A DNA stretch of 64,000 bases from Actinobacillus equuli (lineage in GTDB: Bacteria; Pseudomonadota; Gammaproteobacteria; Enterobacterales; Pasteurellaceae): positions 868,001 through 932,000 of the forward strand of contig NZ_LR134310.1 of assembly GCF_900636745.1 (NCBI RefSeq), read 5' to 3'. The first letter of the stretch is position 1; each line of letters begins with the position of its first letter. Shown one piece after another: positions 34,164 through 43,954 of the stretch. The notes beneath the pieces are model-generated. The model was not told the DNA's origin, searched no databases, and was given only the letters and a program-made list of their open reading frames with translations. Both the position numbers and the translations under genes were made by a program.

Positions 34164-34210
34164 AAAAGCGGTCTAAATTTACAAATTTTTAGCAAATTTA
34201 GACCGCTTGT
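34164..34210. terminator. Bidirectional USS-pair terminator panF/cysN
   Basis: AAGCGGTCTAAATTT (34166-34180) and AAATTTAGACCGCTT (34194-34208) are exactly complementary, between two convergent genes. Confidence 0.9.
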
Positions 34211-34224
34211 TCTTAAGGTGAACC

Positions 34225-35517
34225 TTATTTGGTGGCAAGAATCATGCCTGCCGCTACTGTGTGATAAGTCGCTTCGTCAATTAAAATAAATGATCCGGTC
34301 GTAACATTTTGTGCATAAGTGGTCGCAGTAATCGGCTTTTGTAAGCTAAGTTGTACTTCACCGATATCATTTAATTTTAAGCTGTCCGCTTCCGCCGAAT
34401 TACTCAAGGTTTTTACATCTAGTACGTGATCAACTGCGGTAACTTTAGCAAACACGGTTTGCGTGGTGTGTTTCAGTAAATATTTACGTGCCGGATTTAA
34501 CGCACGTTGGTCAAACCAACATACCGTGGCGGTTAAGCGCTTGGTTGCGGTTACAGGCGAATGTTGTGCAACAAAAGTATCGCCGCGCGAAATATCAATA
34601 TCATCCGCCAAACGAATCGTTACCTGCTCACCGGCAACCGCTCTTTGTACAATACCGTTCGGGCTAATAATTTCCGATACGGTCGAGGTGTAGCCGTTCG
34701 GTTCAATTCGAATCGTATCGCCTACGCTAACCGAACCGGCTTCTATTCTGCCTTGATAACCTCGAAAATCGTCCGCTTTATCTTGATCTAAACGGCTGAC
34801 TAACTGCACCGGGAAATGAAAATCTTCTGCTCGTTCCGATAAATTCTCGTTGCTCGGCAAGTTTTCTAAAATGGTGAGTAACGGCTCTCCGTCATACCAA
34901 GGCGTGCGTTCGCTTTTATGCACGATATTGTCGCCTTGCAAAGCAGAAACCGGCACAAATTGCACCTGTTGAATACCAAGCTGATCGGCTAACTTTTGGT
35001 AAGCGGTGGTAATCGCTTCAAATTTTGCAACATCAAAACCGAGCAAATCCATTTTGTTTACCGCCACTAAAATAGTGGGCGTATTCAAATGTTTTAAGAT
35101 TGCCGAATGGCGTTTGGTTTGCGGTAAAAGTTCTACTTCCGACTGTGAAAAATCTAATTGCGAAGCATCAATTAATACTACGGCAGCATTAGCAGTTGAA
35201 GCACCGGTCACCATATTACGGGTATATTGTTCATGCCCCGGTGTGTCGGCAATAATAAATTTGCGTTTTGCGGTAGAAAAATAGCGGTACGCCACGTCAA
35301 TGGTTATACCCTGCTCACGCTCTGCTTCCAAGCCATCTGTCAGAATTGAAAAATCAATGACCTCACCGGCATTTTTAGATTTATTTAAACTTAATAATTG
35401 ATCGCTCAATAACGCTTTACTGTCATAAAGTAAACGTCCGATTAAGGTACTTTTACCGTCATCTACGCTACCGGCGGTGATGAAACGAAGTGGTGCATAT
35501 TGGTTTAAATTGCTCAT
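34225..35517 (-). CDS. cysN: Sulfate adenylyltransferase subunit 1 (GTPase)
   Basis: A 430-residue EF-Tu-like GTPase that powers ATP sulfurylase (with CysD) to make adenosine 5'-phosphosulfate (APS). P-loop GSVDDGKST at 16-24, DTPGHEQYTRNM and NKMDLL follow. No APS kinase domain is fused at the C-terminus. Start at the ATG at 35517 (MSNLNQYAPLRF); an ATG eight codons upstream was not preferred. It is about 45 residues shorter than E. coli CysN (475). Last gene of the cysGHDN operon. Confidence 0.94.
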   Translation of the reverse strand: MSNLNQYAPLRFITAGSVDDGKSTLIGRLLYDSKALLSDQLLSLNKSKNAGEVIDFSILTDGLEAEREQGITIDVAYRYFSTAKRKFIIADTPGHEQYTRNMVTGASTANAAVVLIDASQLDFSQSEVELLPQTKRHSAILKHLNTPTILVAVNKMDLLGFDVAKFEAITTAYQKLADQLGIQQVQFVPVSALQGDNIVHKSERTPWYDGEPLLTILENLPSNENLSERAEDFHFPVQLVSRLDQDKADDFRGYQGRIEAGSVSVGDTIRIEPNGYTSTVSEIISPNGIVQRAVAGEQVTIRLADDIDISRGDTFVAQHSPVTATKRLTATVCWFDQRALNPARKYLLKHTTQTVFAKVTAVDHVLDVKTLSNSAEADSLKLNDIGEVQLSLQKPITATTYAQNVTTGSFILIDEATYHTVAAGMILATK

Positions 35518-35580
35518 ATTATCTGTTCCTTGTAATAGCACGCGTCAGGAGACGTGCGCCAGCAAAATTCAAAAGTGCGA

Positions 35581-36507
35581 TTAAAAGTAACCTTGTTTTT
35601 TACGTTGTTCCATTGCCGCTTCGCTGGCTCGGTCATCCATTCGGGTGGCGGATCGTTCTGAAATTTCGGCTACTGCGGTTTCTTTAATAATATCTGCCGG
35701 TGTTGCAGCGGTGCTGGCAACTGGGCAAGTGCAACTAATATCTCCCACAGTACGGAAACGCACAGATACGATTTTACTTTCTTCATTTGCTTGTTTCGGC
35801 GTTAACGGAGTAACCGGCACAAGTAAGCCGTTGCGTTCTACCACTTCACGTTGGTGAGCATAATAAATCGGCGGTAACTCCAATTTTTCACGTTCGATAT
35901 ATTGCCAAATATCGAGTTCCGTCCAGTTAGAAATCGGGAACACTCGCATATTTTCGCCTTTATGTAATTTAGCGTTATAAATCGACCATAATTCCGGGCG
36001 TTGTGCTTTGGGATCCCATTGACCGAATTCATCACGGAACGAGAAAATCCGCTCTTTAGCACGGGCTTTTTCTTCATCTCGTCTTGCGCCGCCCATTAAG
36101 GCATCAAAGCCGTTGGCTTCAATCGTTTCTAATAAAGTGACCGCTTGTGCCGCATTGCGAGAATCGGTTTCCTTGCGTAATACCACCGTGCCTTTGGCGA
36201 TTGAATCTTCAACGTGCCCAACCACCAATTTTGCATTTAATTTTTTCACCTGTTCGTCACGAAACTGAATCACTTCAGGATAATTATGCCCTGTGTCGAT
36301 ATGTACTAATGGGAAAGGTAAAACGAGTTCTCTACCTTCCAACTGAAATGCTTTACGAGCTAAAGCGAGTAATACCACTGAGTCTTTACCGCCGGAAAAT
36401 AGTAATGCTGGATTGCTACATTCCGCGACCACTTCACGAATAATGTAAATCGATTCCGCCTCAAGCCAATCTAAATGCCCGTTTTCGATATTGTTTTGCG
36501 TTGTCAT
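35581..36507 (-). CDS. cysD: Sulfate adenylyltransferase subunit 2
   Basis: A 308-residue PP-loop ATP pyrophosphatase, the catalytic subunit of ATP sulfurylase. PP-loop SGGKDS at 38-43; the GGARRDEEKARAKER and WTELDIWQYI blocks and the C-terminal RKKQGYF are as in other CysD. Works with CysN, encoded 63 bases downstream. Confidence 0.96.
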   Translation of the reverse strand: MTTQNNIENGHLDWLEAESIYIIREVVAECSNPALLFSGGKDSVVLLALARKAFQLEGRELVLPFPLVHIDTGHNYPEVIQFRDEQVKKLNAKLVVGHVEDSIAKGTVVLRKETDSRNAAQAVTLLETIEANGFDALMGGARRDEEKARAKERIFSFRDEFGQWDPKAQRPELWSIYNAKLHKGENMRVFPISNWTELDIWQYIEREKLELPPIYYAHQREVVERNGLLVPVTPLTPKQANEESKIVSVRFRTVGDISCTCPVASTAATPADIIKETAVAEISERSATRMDDRASEAAMEQRKKQGYF

Positions 36508-36521
36508 ATTTTCAGTTCCTT

Positions 36522-37256
36522 TTATTTATGTAATCCACACTCTTTACTGTCTTTGTTTTCCCACCACCAACGACCGGCTCGGATATCTTCTCCGGCTTTT
36601 ACCGGGCGGGTACAAGGCTCGCAGCCGATACTTGGGAAACCTTGTTTATACAGCTCGTTGTAAGGAATTTGATGTTTTAAGATATACGCCCAAACCTCCA
36701 ATTCGGACCAATCAAAAATCGGATTATATTTATCAATGCCTCGGCTAGTATCTTGTTCGTGCAAAGCAAGTTCGGTACGGGTTACCGATTGTTCTCGGCG
36801 TTGTCCTGTTAGCCATGCATCTGCATCTTGTAAGGCTCGATTAAGCGGTTCGATTTTGCGGATAAAACAACATTCACGGCGTAATTCCACACTTTCGTAA
36901 AAAGCGAATTTGCCTTTTTGCCGATCATATTCCGCCGCTTTTTGCGTATCGGGATAATAAAGTTGGAAATTTAAATTCGGGTAATTCGTTTTCACCTTAT
37001 CGACTAAGGCTAAAGTTTCCGGATTTAAACGTCCTGTTTCTAAGGTAAACACGGTAATGTTTGCTTGGCTTTTAGCGATCACATCGGTAATCAGCATATC
37101 TTCCACTGCCAAGCTGCTGGCGAATTTTGCATTACGATGCTGTTGGCTAATCTGTTGAATACGTTGATATAAAGCGGTCTCTTTTTGACTAAGATTTGCA
37201 AAATCCGCTTCGCTCGGCGTCGGGATTTGCCATAAATTCGGTCTTAAAAAACTCAT
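36522..37256 (-). CDS. cysH: Assimilatory adenylylsulfate (APS) reductase, iron-sulfur type
   Basis: A 244-residue reductase turning activated sulfate into sulfite with thioredoxin as donor. Start at 37256 (MSFLRPNLWQ), as a longer frame overlaps cysG. Beside the nucleophilic Cys240 in the C-terminal ECGLH, the protein has the pair Cys129-Cys130 and the CEPC motif at 212-215. The CC...CxxC set binds a [4Fe-4S] cluster and marks enzymes that use APS directly, while E. coli-type PAPS reductase lacks them. This fits the absence of an APS kinase (cysC) in the cluster. Between cysD (14 bases) and cysG (13 bases). Confidence 0.92.
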   Translation of the reverse strand: MSFLRPNLWQIPTPSEADFANLSQKETALYQRIQQISQQHRNAKFASSLAVEDMLITDVIAKSQANITVFTLETGRLNPETLALVDKVKTNYPNLNFQLYYPDTQKAAEYDRQKGKFAFYESVELRRECCFIRKIEPLNRALQDADAWLTGQRREQSVTRTELALHEQDTSRGIDKYNPIFDWSELEVWAYILKHQIPYNELYKQGFPSIGCEPCTRPVKAGEDIRAGRWWWENKDSKECGLHK

Positions 37257-37269
37257 CGTATTCCTCCCG

Positions 37270-38730
37270 TTACGCTGCTTGTTTCCAGTGTGTTTCTTTA
37301 CTTTGTAATGTTTGTTTCTGCCAAAGGGTTTCTTGAGTTGAAACGAATTGCACCGCTTCTTTGCCGAACCAAGCAAGGTCTTTTTGCAATTTCACCACTT
37401 CGCCAATCACAATCAATGCCGGTGTCGGGGCCTTTTCAGCAAGTTCTGCCAATTCGCTCAGCACACCGGTTTGTACCTGTTGATTTGGTAATGTGCCGTT
37501 ACTAATGATTGCTACCGGTGTATCGGACGGTTTGCCGTGTTTTTGTAACTCGGCGGACAGCTCGGCGGCTTTAATTGTCCCCATATAAACCACCAATGTT
37601 TGATTGCCTTGGGCGAGTGTCTCCCATTTAAGTTGGCTACCGTCCGGCTTCAAATGACCGGTAATAAACATTGCCGTTTGTGCATAATCACGATGCGTAA
37701 GCGGAATCCCTGCATAAGCGGTTGCCCCTAATGCGGCAGTAATGCCCGGCACGACACTAAACGGAATATTTTCTGCTTTAAGCACTTCCAATTCTTCGCC
37801 ACCACGCCCAAACACAAACGGATCTCCGCCTTTCAAACGCACCACACGTTTACCCTGTTTGGCATACTTAACTAACAGCTGATTGGTATCGTCTTGTTTT
37901 ACGCTGTGTTTGCCGGCTCGTTTACCGACAAACACTTTATCCGCATCACGGCGAACCAATTCTAAAATCGCCTCGGAAACTAATGCGTCATATAGCACCA
38001 CATCCGCTTGTTGAATGGTTTGCAAGCCTTTTAAAGTGAGTAGGCCTGCATCGCCCGGCCCCGCACCGACTAACGAAACCTCGCCCAAAACCGGATTATT
38101 GTTTTGTAATTCTGCTTCCACTAACGCTTCCGCTTGTTCGATTTGATGATTTTCAGTCAGACGCTGAAAACTTTGATGGGTAAACAGTTTTTCCCAAAAA
38201 CGGCGGCGTTGGGTTAATTGAGGGAATTTGGTTTTGACCGCATAACGCCAGCGGGTCGCAATCTCTGCCATTGCGCCCAAATTATGCGGAATCAAGGCTT
38301 CTAATTTTTCGCGTAATAAACGAATTAAGACTGGTGCCGCTCCACCGCTGGAAATCGCAATTTGCACCGGAGAACGATCGATAATCGAAGGGAAAATATA
38401 ACTGCAACGAGGTTGGTCATCGACCACATTCACTAAACGTTGTTGGCTTTCCGCCGCATCAAATACCTGTTGATTTAAGGCATTGTCATCGGTGGCAGCG
38501 ATCACTAAATAGCTGGAGGTAACTTGATTCGCTTCAAATGCTTTGGCAAGCCATTCAACTTTGCTTTCATCAACTAACACTTGTAGCGAAGAATGGAGTT
38601 TTTCCGCCACCACTTTGACTGAAGCCCCCGCTTTCAATAGCGCATCGATTTTACGCAGCGCAACGTGTCCACCCCCCACAACCAGAACAGGACGATTTTT
38701 TAAATCAACAAAAATTGGTAAGTAATTCAT
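37270..38730 (-). CDS. cysG: Siroheme synthase CysG (trifunctional)
   Basis: A 486-residue fusion: residues about 1-210 are the precorrin-2 dehydrogenase/sirohydrochlorin ferrochelatase (NAD site [11 protein letters not shown] near 17-27), and about 218-470 the uroporphyrinogen-III C-methyltransferase ([50 protein letters not shown]). It makes siroheme, the cofactor of sulfite reductase, and so supports this cys cluster although cysIJ are not in the window. First gene of the minus-strand operon, divergent from sbp across about 270 bases that must hold both promoters; a CysB site is expected there but cannot be assigned by eye. Confidence 0.95.
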   Translation of the reverse strand: MNYLPIFVDLKNRPVLVVGGGHVALRKIDALLKAGASVKVVAEKLHSSLQVLVDESKVEWLAKAFEANQVTSSYLVIAATDDNALNQQVFDAAESQQRLVNVVDDQPRCSYIFPSIIDRSPVQIAISSGGAAPVLIRLLREKLEALIPHNLGAMAEIATRWRYAVKTKFPQLTQRRRFWEKLFTHQSFQRLTENHQIEQAEALVEAELQNNNPVLGEVSLVGAGPGDAGLLTLKGLQTIQQADVVLYDALVSEAILELVRRDADKVFVGKRAGKHSVKQDDTNQLLVKYAKQGKRVVRLKGGDPFVFGRGGEELEVLKAENIPFSVVPGITAALGATAYAGIPLTHRDYAQTAMFITGHLKPDGSQLKWETLAQGNQTLVVYMGTIKAAELSAELQKHGKPSDTPVAIISNGTLPNQQVQTGVLSELAELAEKAPTPALIVIGEVVKLQKDLAWFGKEAVQFVSTQETLWQKQTLQSKETHWKQAA

Positions 38731-39004
38731 ATTTTCCCCACTCGCTTAAAACAAGCCACGATTTGTTGTATTAAGTTATAAGAGAAATTTTTTATTCTGA
38801 AAAATAATAACAGGATATAGATTAGAGTCTTTTGGAATAAAGCTGATTTTTAAAAGCTTTGTCCAAGGTCATTTGATTTAAAACAAGCAATTTGTGATGT
38901 TCTACCCTATTTTTATTCCATAAAGCTATATCAATAAAGTTTCAGTTCTTTGCTAAAACCGATTATGCCGTTAGATTTTTTAGCCAATATGAGGATGTAG
39001 CACG

Positions 39005-40009
39005 ATGATTGTAAAAAAATTCTACTTTTTGACCGCTTGTTTAATGCTGTCAGTACAGGCTTATGCGGTTGAGTTATTAAACGTTTCTTATGATCCGACC
39101 CGAGAGTTATATAAGGAATATAACCGCTTGTTTGCGGAATATTGGCAGCAACAAAGCGGTGAACAGATTACTGTGAAAACCTCACACGGTGGCTCCGGTA
39201 AACAAGCTCGGGCAGTGATTGACGGCTTACAGGCGGATATTGTCACCTTAGCGTTGGCCGGTGATATTGATGCACTGAATAAACATCAAGATCTGATCGA
39301 TCCAAATTGGCAGCAACGTTTGAGCGAACGCAGTTTACCGTATCGTTCGACTATTGTGTTTTTAGTGCGTAAAGGGAATCCGAAGCGGATCTACGACTGG
39401 CAGGATTTAGTGCGTGATCCGAGTATTGAAGTGATTACGCCGAATCCAAAAACGTCCGGCGGAGCAAGATGGAATTTTCTGGCGGCTTGGGCGTATGCTC
39501 AAGATCGTTTTGGTACTGAACAACAAGCGTTGGAATTTGTTACTCGCCTTTATCAACAAGTACCGATATTAGATACCGGCGCAAGAGGCGCAACGATGAG
39601 CTTTATCCAACGAGGTTTAGGTGATGTTTTACTTGCTTGGGAAAATGAGGCTTATCTCGCCTTACAGGAAGAAGGCGGTGATCAGTTTGAAATAGTCACC
39701 CCAAAAGTTTCTATTATTGCCGAGCCACCGGTTGCTGTGGTGGATAAAGTGGTGGATAAAAAAGGCACCCGTAAACAGGCGGAAGCTTACCTGAATTATT
39801 TGTATAGCGAAGCGGCGCAACGCCTGATTGCCAAACATCATTATCGCCCTGCAAGCGGTCAAATTTTGGCAGAATTTAGCCAACAATTTCCCGAACTAAG
39901 ATTACTTAAAATGCACGACATCTTTGGCGGCGGATGGGAATTGATTCAGCCGAAATTTTTTGATGACGGAGCGATCTTCGATCAAATCTTAGAAAAAATT
40001 TACCAATAA
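39005..40009 (+). CDS. sbp: Periplasmic sulfate-binding protein
   Basis: A 334-residue binding protein with a cleavable signal peptide (MIVKKFYFLTACLMLSVQAYA). The family motifs NVSYDPTRELYKEYN and SHGGSGKQARAVIDGLQAD, plus NPKTSGGARWNFLAAW, are those of the sulfate/thiosulfate binding proteins Sbp and CysP. Which of the two ligands dominates cannot be told. Delivers sulfate to CysTWA encoded next; gap to cysT is 18 bases. Confidence 0.95.
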   Translation: MIVKKFYFLTACLMLSVQAYAVELLNVSYDPTRELYKEYNRLFAEYWQQQSGEQITVKTSHGGSGKQARAVIDGLQADIVTLALAGDIDALNKHQDLIDPNWQQRLSERSLPYRSTIVFLVRKGNPKRIYDWQDLVRDPSIEVITPNPKTSGGARWNFLAAWAYAQDRFGTEQQALEFVTRLYQQVPILDTGARGATMSFIQRGLGDVLLAWENEAYLALQEEGGDQFEIVTPKVSIIAEPPVAVVDKVVDKKGTRKQAEAYLNYLYSEAAQRLIAKHHYRPASGQILAEFSQQFPELRLLKMHDIFGGGWELIQPKFFDDGAIFDQILEKIYQ

Positions 40010-40027
40010 ATAGGCTAAGGAAATATT

Positions 40028-40840
40028 ATGCAACAAACTCGAATTATTCCCGGTTTTAATCTTTCGTTAGGCTACACGCTGACCTTTTTAAGCCTTGTTG
40101 TACTGATTCCGTTAGCCGGTCTATTTATCTTTTCCGCCCAAATTTCTGCTGAGCAATTTCTCAAATTAATTACTAGCCGACAGTTATTATTGGCATTAGG
40201 CTTGTCTTTTAAAAGCGCATTTAGTGCCGCGTTGCTGAACAGTTTTATCGGCTTGCTGTTGGCATGGGTATTGGTGCGTTATCAGTTTTGGGGTAAGCGT
40301 TTGATGGATACGTTTATTGATATGCCGTTTGCGCTCCCGACTGCGGTGGCAGGCATTGCTCTCACGGCAATTTATTCTCGCAACGGTATTATCGGGCAAT
40401 TTTTTGAAACGAAGATCGCTTACAGTTCACTGGGCATTACTTTAGCGCTCTTGTTTGTCACTTTGCCTTTTGTAGTGCGAACGCTACAACCGGTGTTGGA
40501 AGACTTACCGAAGGATGTGGAAGAAGCGGCGGAAATTTTAGGTGCGAGCCCGTTTCAAACCTTTCGCTATGTGATTTTTCCGGCAATTTTACCGGCTTGG
40601 ATCACCGGTTTTACCCTCGCTTTTGCACGAGGCATCGGCGAATACGGTTCGGTCGTGTTTATTTCCGGTAATTTGCCGTTTAGAACCGAAATCCTACCGC
40701 TTGTAATTATGTCAAAGCTTGATCAATACGATTATGTCGGCGCAGCAACAATCGGGGCATTAATGCTGATAATTTCGTTTTTACTAATCTTTGTTATCAA
40801 TCATATTCAGCGTTACTTTGCGAAACGTACCAGCAAATAA
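40028..40840 (+). CDS. cysT: Sulfate ABC transporter permease CysT
   Basis: A 270-residue permease with about six membrane segments and the ABC-permease loop EEAAEILGASPFQTFRYVIFP at about 168-188 (EAA-G motif) that docks with CysA. Also named cysU. Operon partner of cysW. Confidence 0.95.
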   Translation: MQQTRIIPGFNLSLGYTLTFLSLVVLIPLAGLFIFSAQISAEQFLKLITSRQLLLALGLSFKSAFSAALLNSFIGLLLAWVLVRYQFWGKRLMDTFIDMPFALPTAVAGIALTAIYSRNGIIGQFFETKIAYSSLGITLALLFVTLPFVVRTLQPVLEDLPKDVEEAAEILGASPFQTFRYVIFPAILPAWITGFTLAFARGIGEYGSVVFISGNLPFRTEILPLVIMSKLDQYDYVGAATIGALMLIISFLLIFVINHIQRYFAKRTSK

Positions 40841-40858
40841 CTCAAACAGGATCAGAAT

Positions 40859-41671
40859 ATGCAAAATGTACTTCAAAAACGACCGTTTGTTGAAAAACTA
40901 TTAATTAGCTTGGCGATTCTGCTATTTGTGATTTTGCTACTTTTACCGTTATTGGTGGTGATTACACAAGGCTTGGCAAAGGGATTCGATTTTTTCCTCG
41001 CCTCAATCGGCGAAGAAGATACGATTTCCGCCCTAAAACTTACCTTATTAGCGGCAGCGATTGCCGTACCACTTAATGTGATTTTCGGGATTGCCGCAGC
41101 TTGGGCGGTGACTAAATATCAATTTAAAGGCAGACAGTTTTTATTAACGCTAATTGATCTACCTTTTTCGATTTCACCAGTGGTGGCAGGCTTAATTTAC
41201 GTGTTGTTATTCGGCGCACAAAGTTGGCTTTATCCGCATTTACAAGCGGTCGATTTTCAAATTGTTTATGCCATTCCGGGCATTATTTTAGCCACCCTAT
41301 TTGTTTCTGTGCCTTTTGTCGCACGAGAATTGATTCCGATTATGGAAACACAAGGCACAACGGAAGAAGAAGCGGCGGCGGTATTGGGCGCAAACGGCTG
41401 GCAAATTTTCTATCACGTCACTTTACCGAATATCAAATGGGCGTTATTACACGGTGTTGTACTCTGTACCGCCCGTGCTTTAGGCGAATTTGGCGCGGTA
41501 TCGGTGGTATCCGGACATATTCGCGGCTTAACCAATACTTTACCGCTGCAAATCGAGATTCTATACAACGAATACAACATTGTAGCGGCATTTTCGGTTG
41601 CGATTTTATTACTCGGTTTATCTTTAATTTTATTATTTATTCGTCAGTGGACAGAAGCGAAATTAGCATGA
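40859..41671 (+). CDS. cysW: Sulfate ABC transporter permease CysW
   Basis: A 270-residue permease with the same fold as CysT; the EAA loop [22 protein letters not shown] sits at about 172-193, and [15 protein letters not shown] near 218-232 is typical of CysW. Its gene follows cysT after 18 bases and precedes cysA by 13. Confidence 0.95.
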   Translation: MQNVLQKRPFVEKLLISLAILLFVILLLLPLLVVITQGLAKGFDFFLASIGEEDTISALKLTLLAAAIAVPLNVIFGIAAAWAVTKYQFKGRQFLLTLIDLPFSISPVVAGLIYVLLFGAQSWLYPHLQAVDFQIVYAIPGIILATLFVSVPFVARELIPIMETQGTTEEEAAAVLGANGWQIFYHVTLPNIKWALLHGVVLCTARALGEFGAVSVVSGHIRGLTNTLPLQIEILYNEYNIVAAFSVAILLLGLSLILLFIRQWTEAKLA

Positions 41672-41684
41672 TAGTGGGGCAATT

Positions 41685-42755
41685 ATGGCAATTAGCGTTA
41701 AACAAATTAATAAGAGCTTTGAACAATTCCAAGCACTAAATAACATTGATTTTACGATTCAAAACGGCGAATTAACCGCCTTACTCGGGCCGTCCGGTTG
41801 TGGAAAAACCACGTTGTTACGTATTATTGCCGGGCTGGAAACTGCAACAAGCGGTCAAATTTTATTTGATGATTGCGATGTGACTCAGCTATCGGCGAAA
41901 GAACGAGATATCGGCTTTGTATTTCAACATTATGCACTGTTTCGCCATATGACGATTGTCGACAATATTGCCTTTGGCTTGCGAATGAAGCCGAAACAAG
42001 AACGTTTGTCGGAGGCAGAAATCCAAACAAAAGTCAAAAATCTCTTGGAATTAATTCAGCTGGAACATATTGGCGGACGCTATCCCGATCAGCTTTCTGG
42101 TGGTCAGCGTCAACGTGTTGCTTTGGCAAGAGCGATCGCAACCGAGCCTAAAGTATTGCTGTTAGACGAGCCGTTCGGCGCCTTAGATGCGAAAGTGCGT
42201 AAAGATTTGCGCCGTTGGTTGCGTGATTTTCATCATGAAATTAACCTCACCAGTATCTTTGTTACCCACGATCAAGATGAAGCATTGGAAGTTGCGGATA
42301 AAATCATTCTGATGAATAAGGGACAAATCGAGCAAATCGGCACGCCGGAACAGGTTTATAAACAGCCGAGAAGTGCGTTTGTGGCAAATTTTCTGGGTGA
42401 TGTGAATATTTTACACGGCTATATTTTAGCCGGCATGTTACATATTGATACGTTTAACAAGCCAATCGAGCAATGTTATGCCGCTGATGATGTGGTGGTG
42501 TATGTGCGTCCGCACGAAATTGCCATTAGTAAAACGCATAAAGAAAATTCGCTAAAAGGCATCATATCTCGAGTACATACCGCAGGTCCCACGGTATTTT
42601 TAGAAGTGCGACATAAAAATCACGAGCCGCTTGAAATCTCGGTCAGCTATGCTCAATTCGGACGGGAACAATTCGCTGTGGGTGATGAAGTCTATTTCCA
42701 ACCGTTATTACTCAATTTCTTTGTACAAAATGAATTGATTGAATTTATGATTTAA
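41685..42755 (+). CDS. cysA: Sulfate ABC transporter ATPase CysA
   Basis: A 356-residue ABC ATPase. Walker [10 protein letters not shown] at 34-42, Q-loop FVFQHYALF, signature [14 protein letters not shown] at about 132-145, Walker [13 protein letters not shown], switch His in VTHDQDE. The C-terminal TOBE-like domain (about 230-356) is normal for CysA. Energises sulfate uptake by Sbp-CysTWA; last gene of the operon. Confidence 0.96.
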   Translation: MAISVKQINKSFEQFQALNNIDFTIQNGELTALLGPSGCGKTTLLRIIAGLETATSGQILFDDCDVTQLSAKERDIGFVFQHYALFRHMTIVDNIAFGLRMKPKQERLSEAEIQTKVKNLLELIQLEHIGGRYPDQLSGGQRQRVALARAIATEPKVLLLDEPFGALDAKVRKDLRRWLRDFHHEINLTSIFVTHDQDEALEVADKIILMNKGQIEQIGTPEQVYKQPRSAFVANFLGDVNILHGYILAGMLHIDTFNKPIEQCYAADDVVVYVRPHEIAISKTHKENSLKGIISRVHTAGPTVFLEVRHKNHEPLEISVSYAQFGREQFAVGDEVYFQPLLLNFFVQNELIEFMI

Positions 42756-42765
42756 AAATAAATAT

Positions 42766-42842
42766 ATTTACATTGTAAATTATGTTTTTTATATATTCTT
42801 CAGCATATAATATAAATAAGTAGATTTTCTGCTTATTTATAT
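42766..42842 (+). promoter_or_regulatory. Promoter of the surface lipoprotein gene with two palindromes
   Basis: A palindrome ATTTACA-T-TGTAAAT (42766-42780) lies upstream of a -10-like TATAAT (42806-42811). An 11-base perfect inverted repeat, ATATAAATAAG (42810-42820) and CTTATTTATAT (42832-42842), overlaps the -10 and the likely transcription start, 26 bases before the ATG. The first could be an operator, the second a leader hairpin; the regulator is unknown. Confidence 0.45.
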
Positions 42843-42867
42843 CTATTACACGTATTCAGGAGAACTT

Positions 42868-43770
42868 ATGAAAAAACATAACATTGCACTTACCTTATTA
42901 ATGGTATTAGGTGTAGCTGCTTGTGGAAGTAGCGGCGGAAGTTCAGATTCAGCACCAAAGCACAACTCCAATTCAAATGTATCATCGGAAGTAAAAACGA
43001 ATCAAACGAGTAATGATACGGCACCAATTGTGACTCCTGCACCGCAAGTCGATAAAGCCCCCACAGTAGATTCAAATAAACCTGTCTCAAATCCTAATCC
43101 TGCTCTTAATGAGAAAGAGCAAGTAAATTCACCTTATACCCAAAATAAAGCTGTTGTTGGTAGTGGTTATATTGTACCGAAAGTAGAAGGTATGGTTCAA
43201 AATTTAAACCTTTCTTCAGAGTCTGAAGGCGCATTCGGAATATTATCTATCGATGGAAAAAATGTACCTTTAATTCCTTCGAATAGTTTTAACTCGAACT
43301 ATATTACCATTAATTCAGGTAATATGATTCGTAAAGTAGATAAGCAAAATTACACTATATGGGGACTTGTCTGGGAGAAAGATTCAGACAAACAATACCT
43401 TACCGCAATAGGAAAACAAGCTACGAAAGAGATGCCAACAAATGGCGTTTATACTTATAAAGGTTCTGCAATACAATTTTCTGGTAACGACAAAATGCTA
43501 GATGTAGACAGTGCCGAACATATTCGTAATGCAGAGTTTACAGTCGACTTCGATCGCAAAGTTTTCGCAGGCGTAATTCCCCAACAAGATACCAATAACC
43601 CAATTTTACTTTCTGCTGATATCACTAAAAATACATTCTTTGGCGAGGCTAATGGTATAAAAACGCAGGGAGGTTTCTTTGGTCCTCAAGCTAGCGAATT
43701 AACTGGTGATTATCTTAAAAAAGATGCTAAAGAAATAAAAATAGGTGTATTCGGTGCTAAGAAACAATAA
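42868..43770 (+). CDS. TbpB/fHbp-like surface lipoprotein
   Basis: A 300-residue lipoprotein. Signal peptide with lipobox VAAC (Cys20), then GSSGGSS and a Ser/Asn/Pro-rich tether of about 80 residues as seen in surface-displayed lipoproteins. The C-terminal half (about 170-300) is a predicted beta-barrel with NGVYTYKG, a VDFDRKVFAGVI strand pair and the GGFFGPQASELTG motif ending in VFGAKK, a hallmark of the barrel domains of transferrin-binding protein B, factor H-binding protein and other Slam-dependent lipoproteins. The ligand is unknown. No Slam gene is in the window. The strong candidate location is the outer face of the outer membrane. Confidence 0.82.
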   Translation: MKKHNIALTLLMVLGVAACGSSGGSSDSAPKHNSNSNVSSEVKTNQTSNDTAPIVTPAPQVDKAPTVDSNKPVSNPNPALNEKEQVNSPYTQNKAVVGSGYIVPKVEGMVQNLNLSSESEGAFGILSIDGKNVPLIPSNSFNSNYITINSGNMIRKVDKQNYTIWGLVWEKDSDKQYLTAIGKQATKEMPTNGVYTYKGSAIQFSGNDKMLDVDSAEHIRNAEFTVDFDRKVFAGVIPQQDTNNPILLSADITKNTFFGEANGIKTQGGFFGPQASELTGDYLKKDAKEIKIGVFGAKKQ

Positions 43771-43841
43771 TTAGTATATCGCTTAAAATACCCCCAATAA
43801 ATAACTTATACATAGTATATTTATCTATTTAAAATTCAAGA

Positions 43842-43874
43842 AAAGCACCATAGTTAAAATTATGGTGCTTTTTT
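43842..43874 (+). terminator. Terminator of the surface lipoprotein gene
   Basis: AAAGCACCATA and TATGGTGCTTT pair perfectly around a 9-base loop and are followed by T. Confidence 0.92.
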
Positions 43875-43899
43875 AAATACTATAATTCTAATTATTCAA

Positions 43900-43932
43900 A
43901 AGCCCATAAGTTAAATCATAACTTATGGGCTT
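43900..43932 (-). terminator. Terminator of the pertactin-like autotransporter gene
   Basis: AAGCCCATAAGTT and AACTTATGGGCTT are exactly complementary around a 7-base loop, 22 bases beyond the autotransporter stop on the minus strand. Confidence 0.88.
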
Positions 43933-43954
43933 AACTTAATAAGCTGGAACCAGC

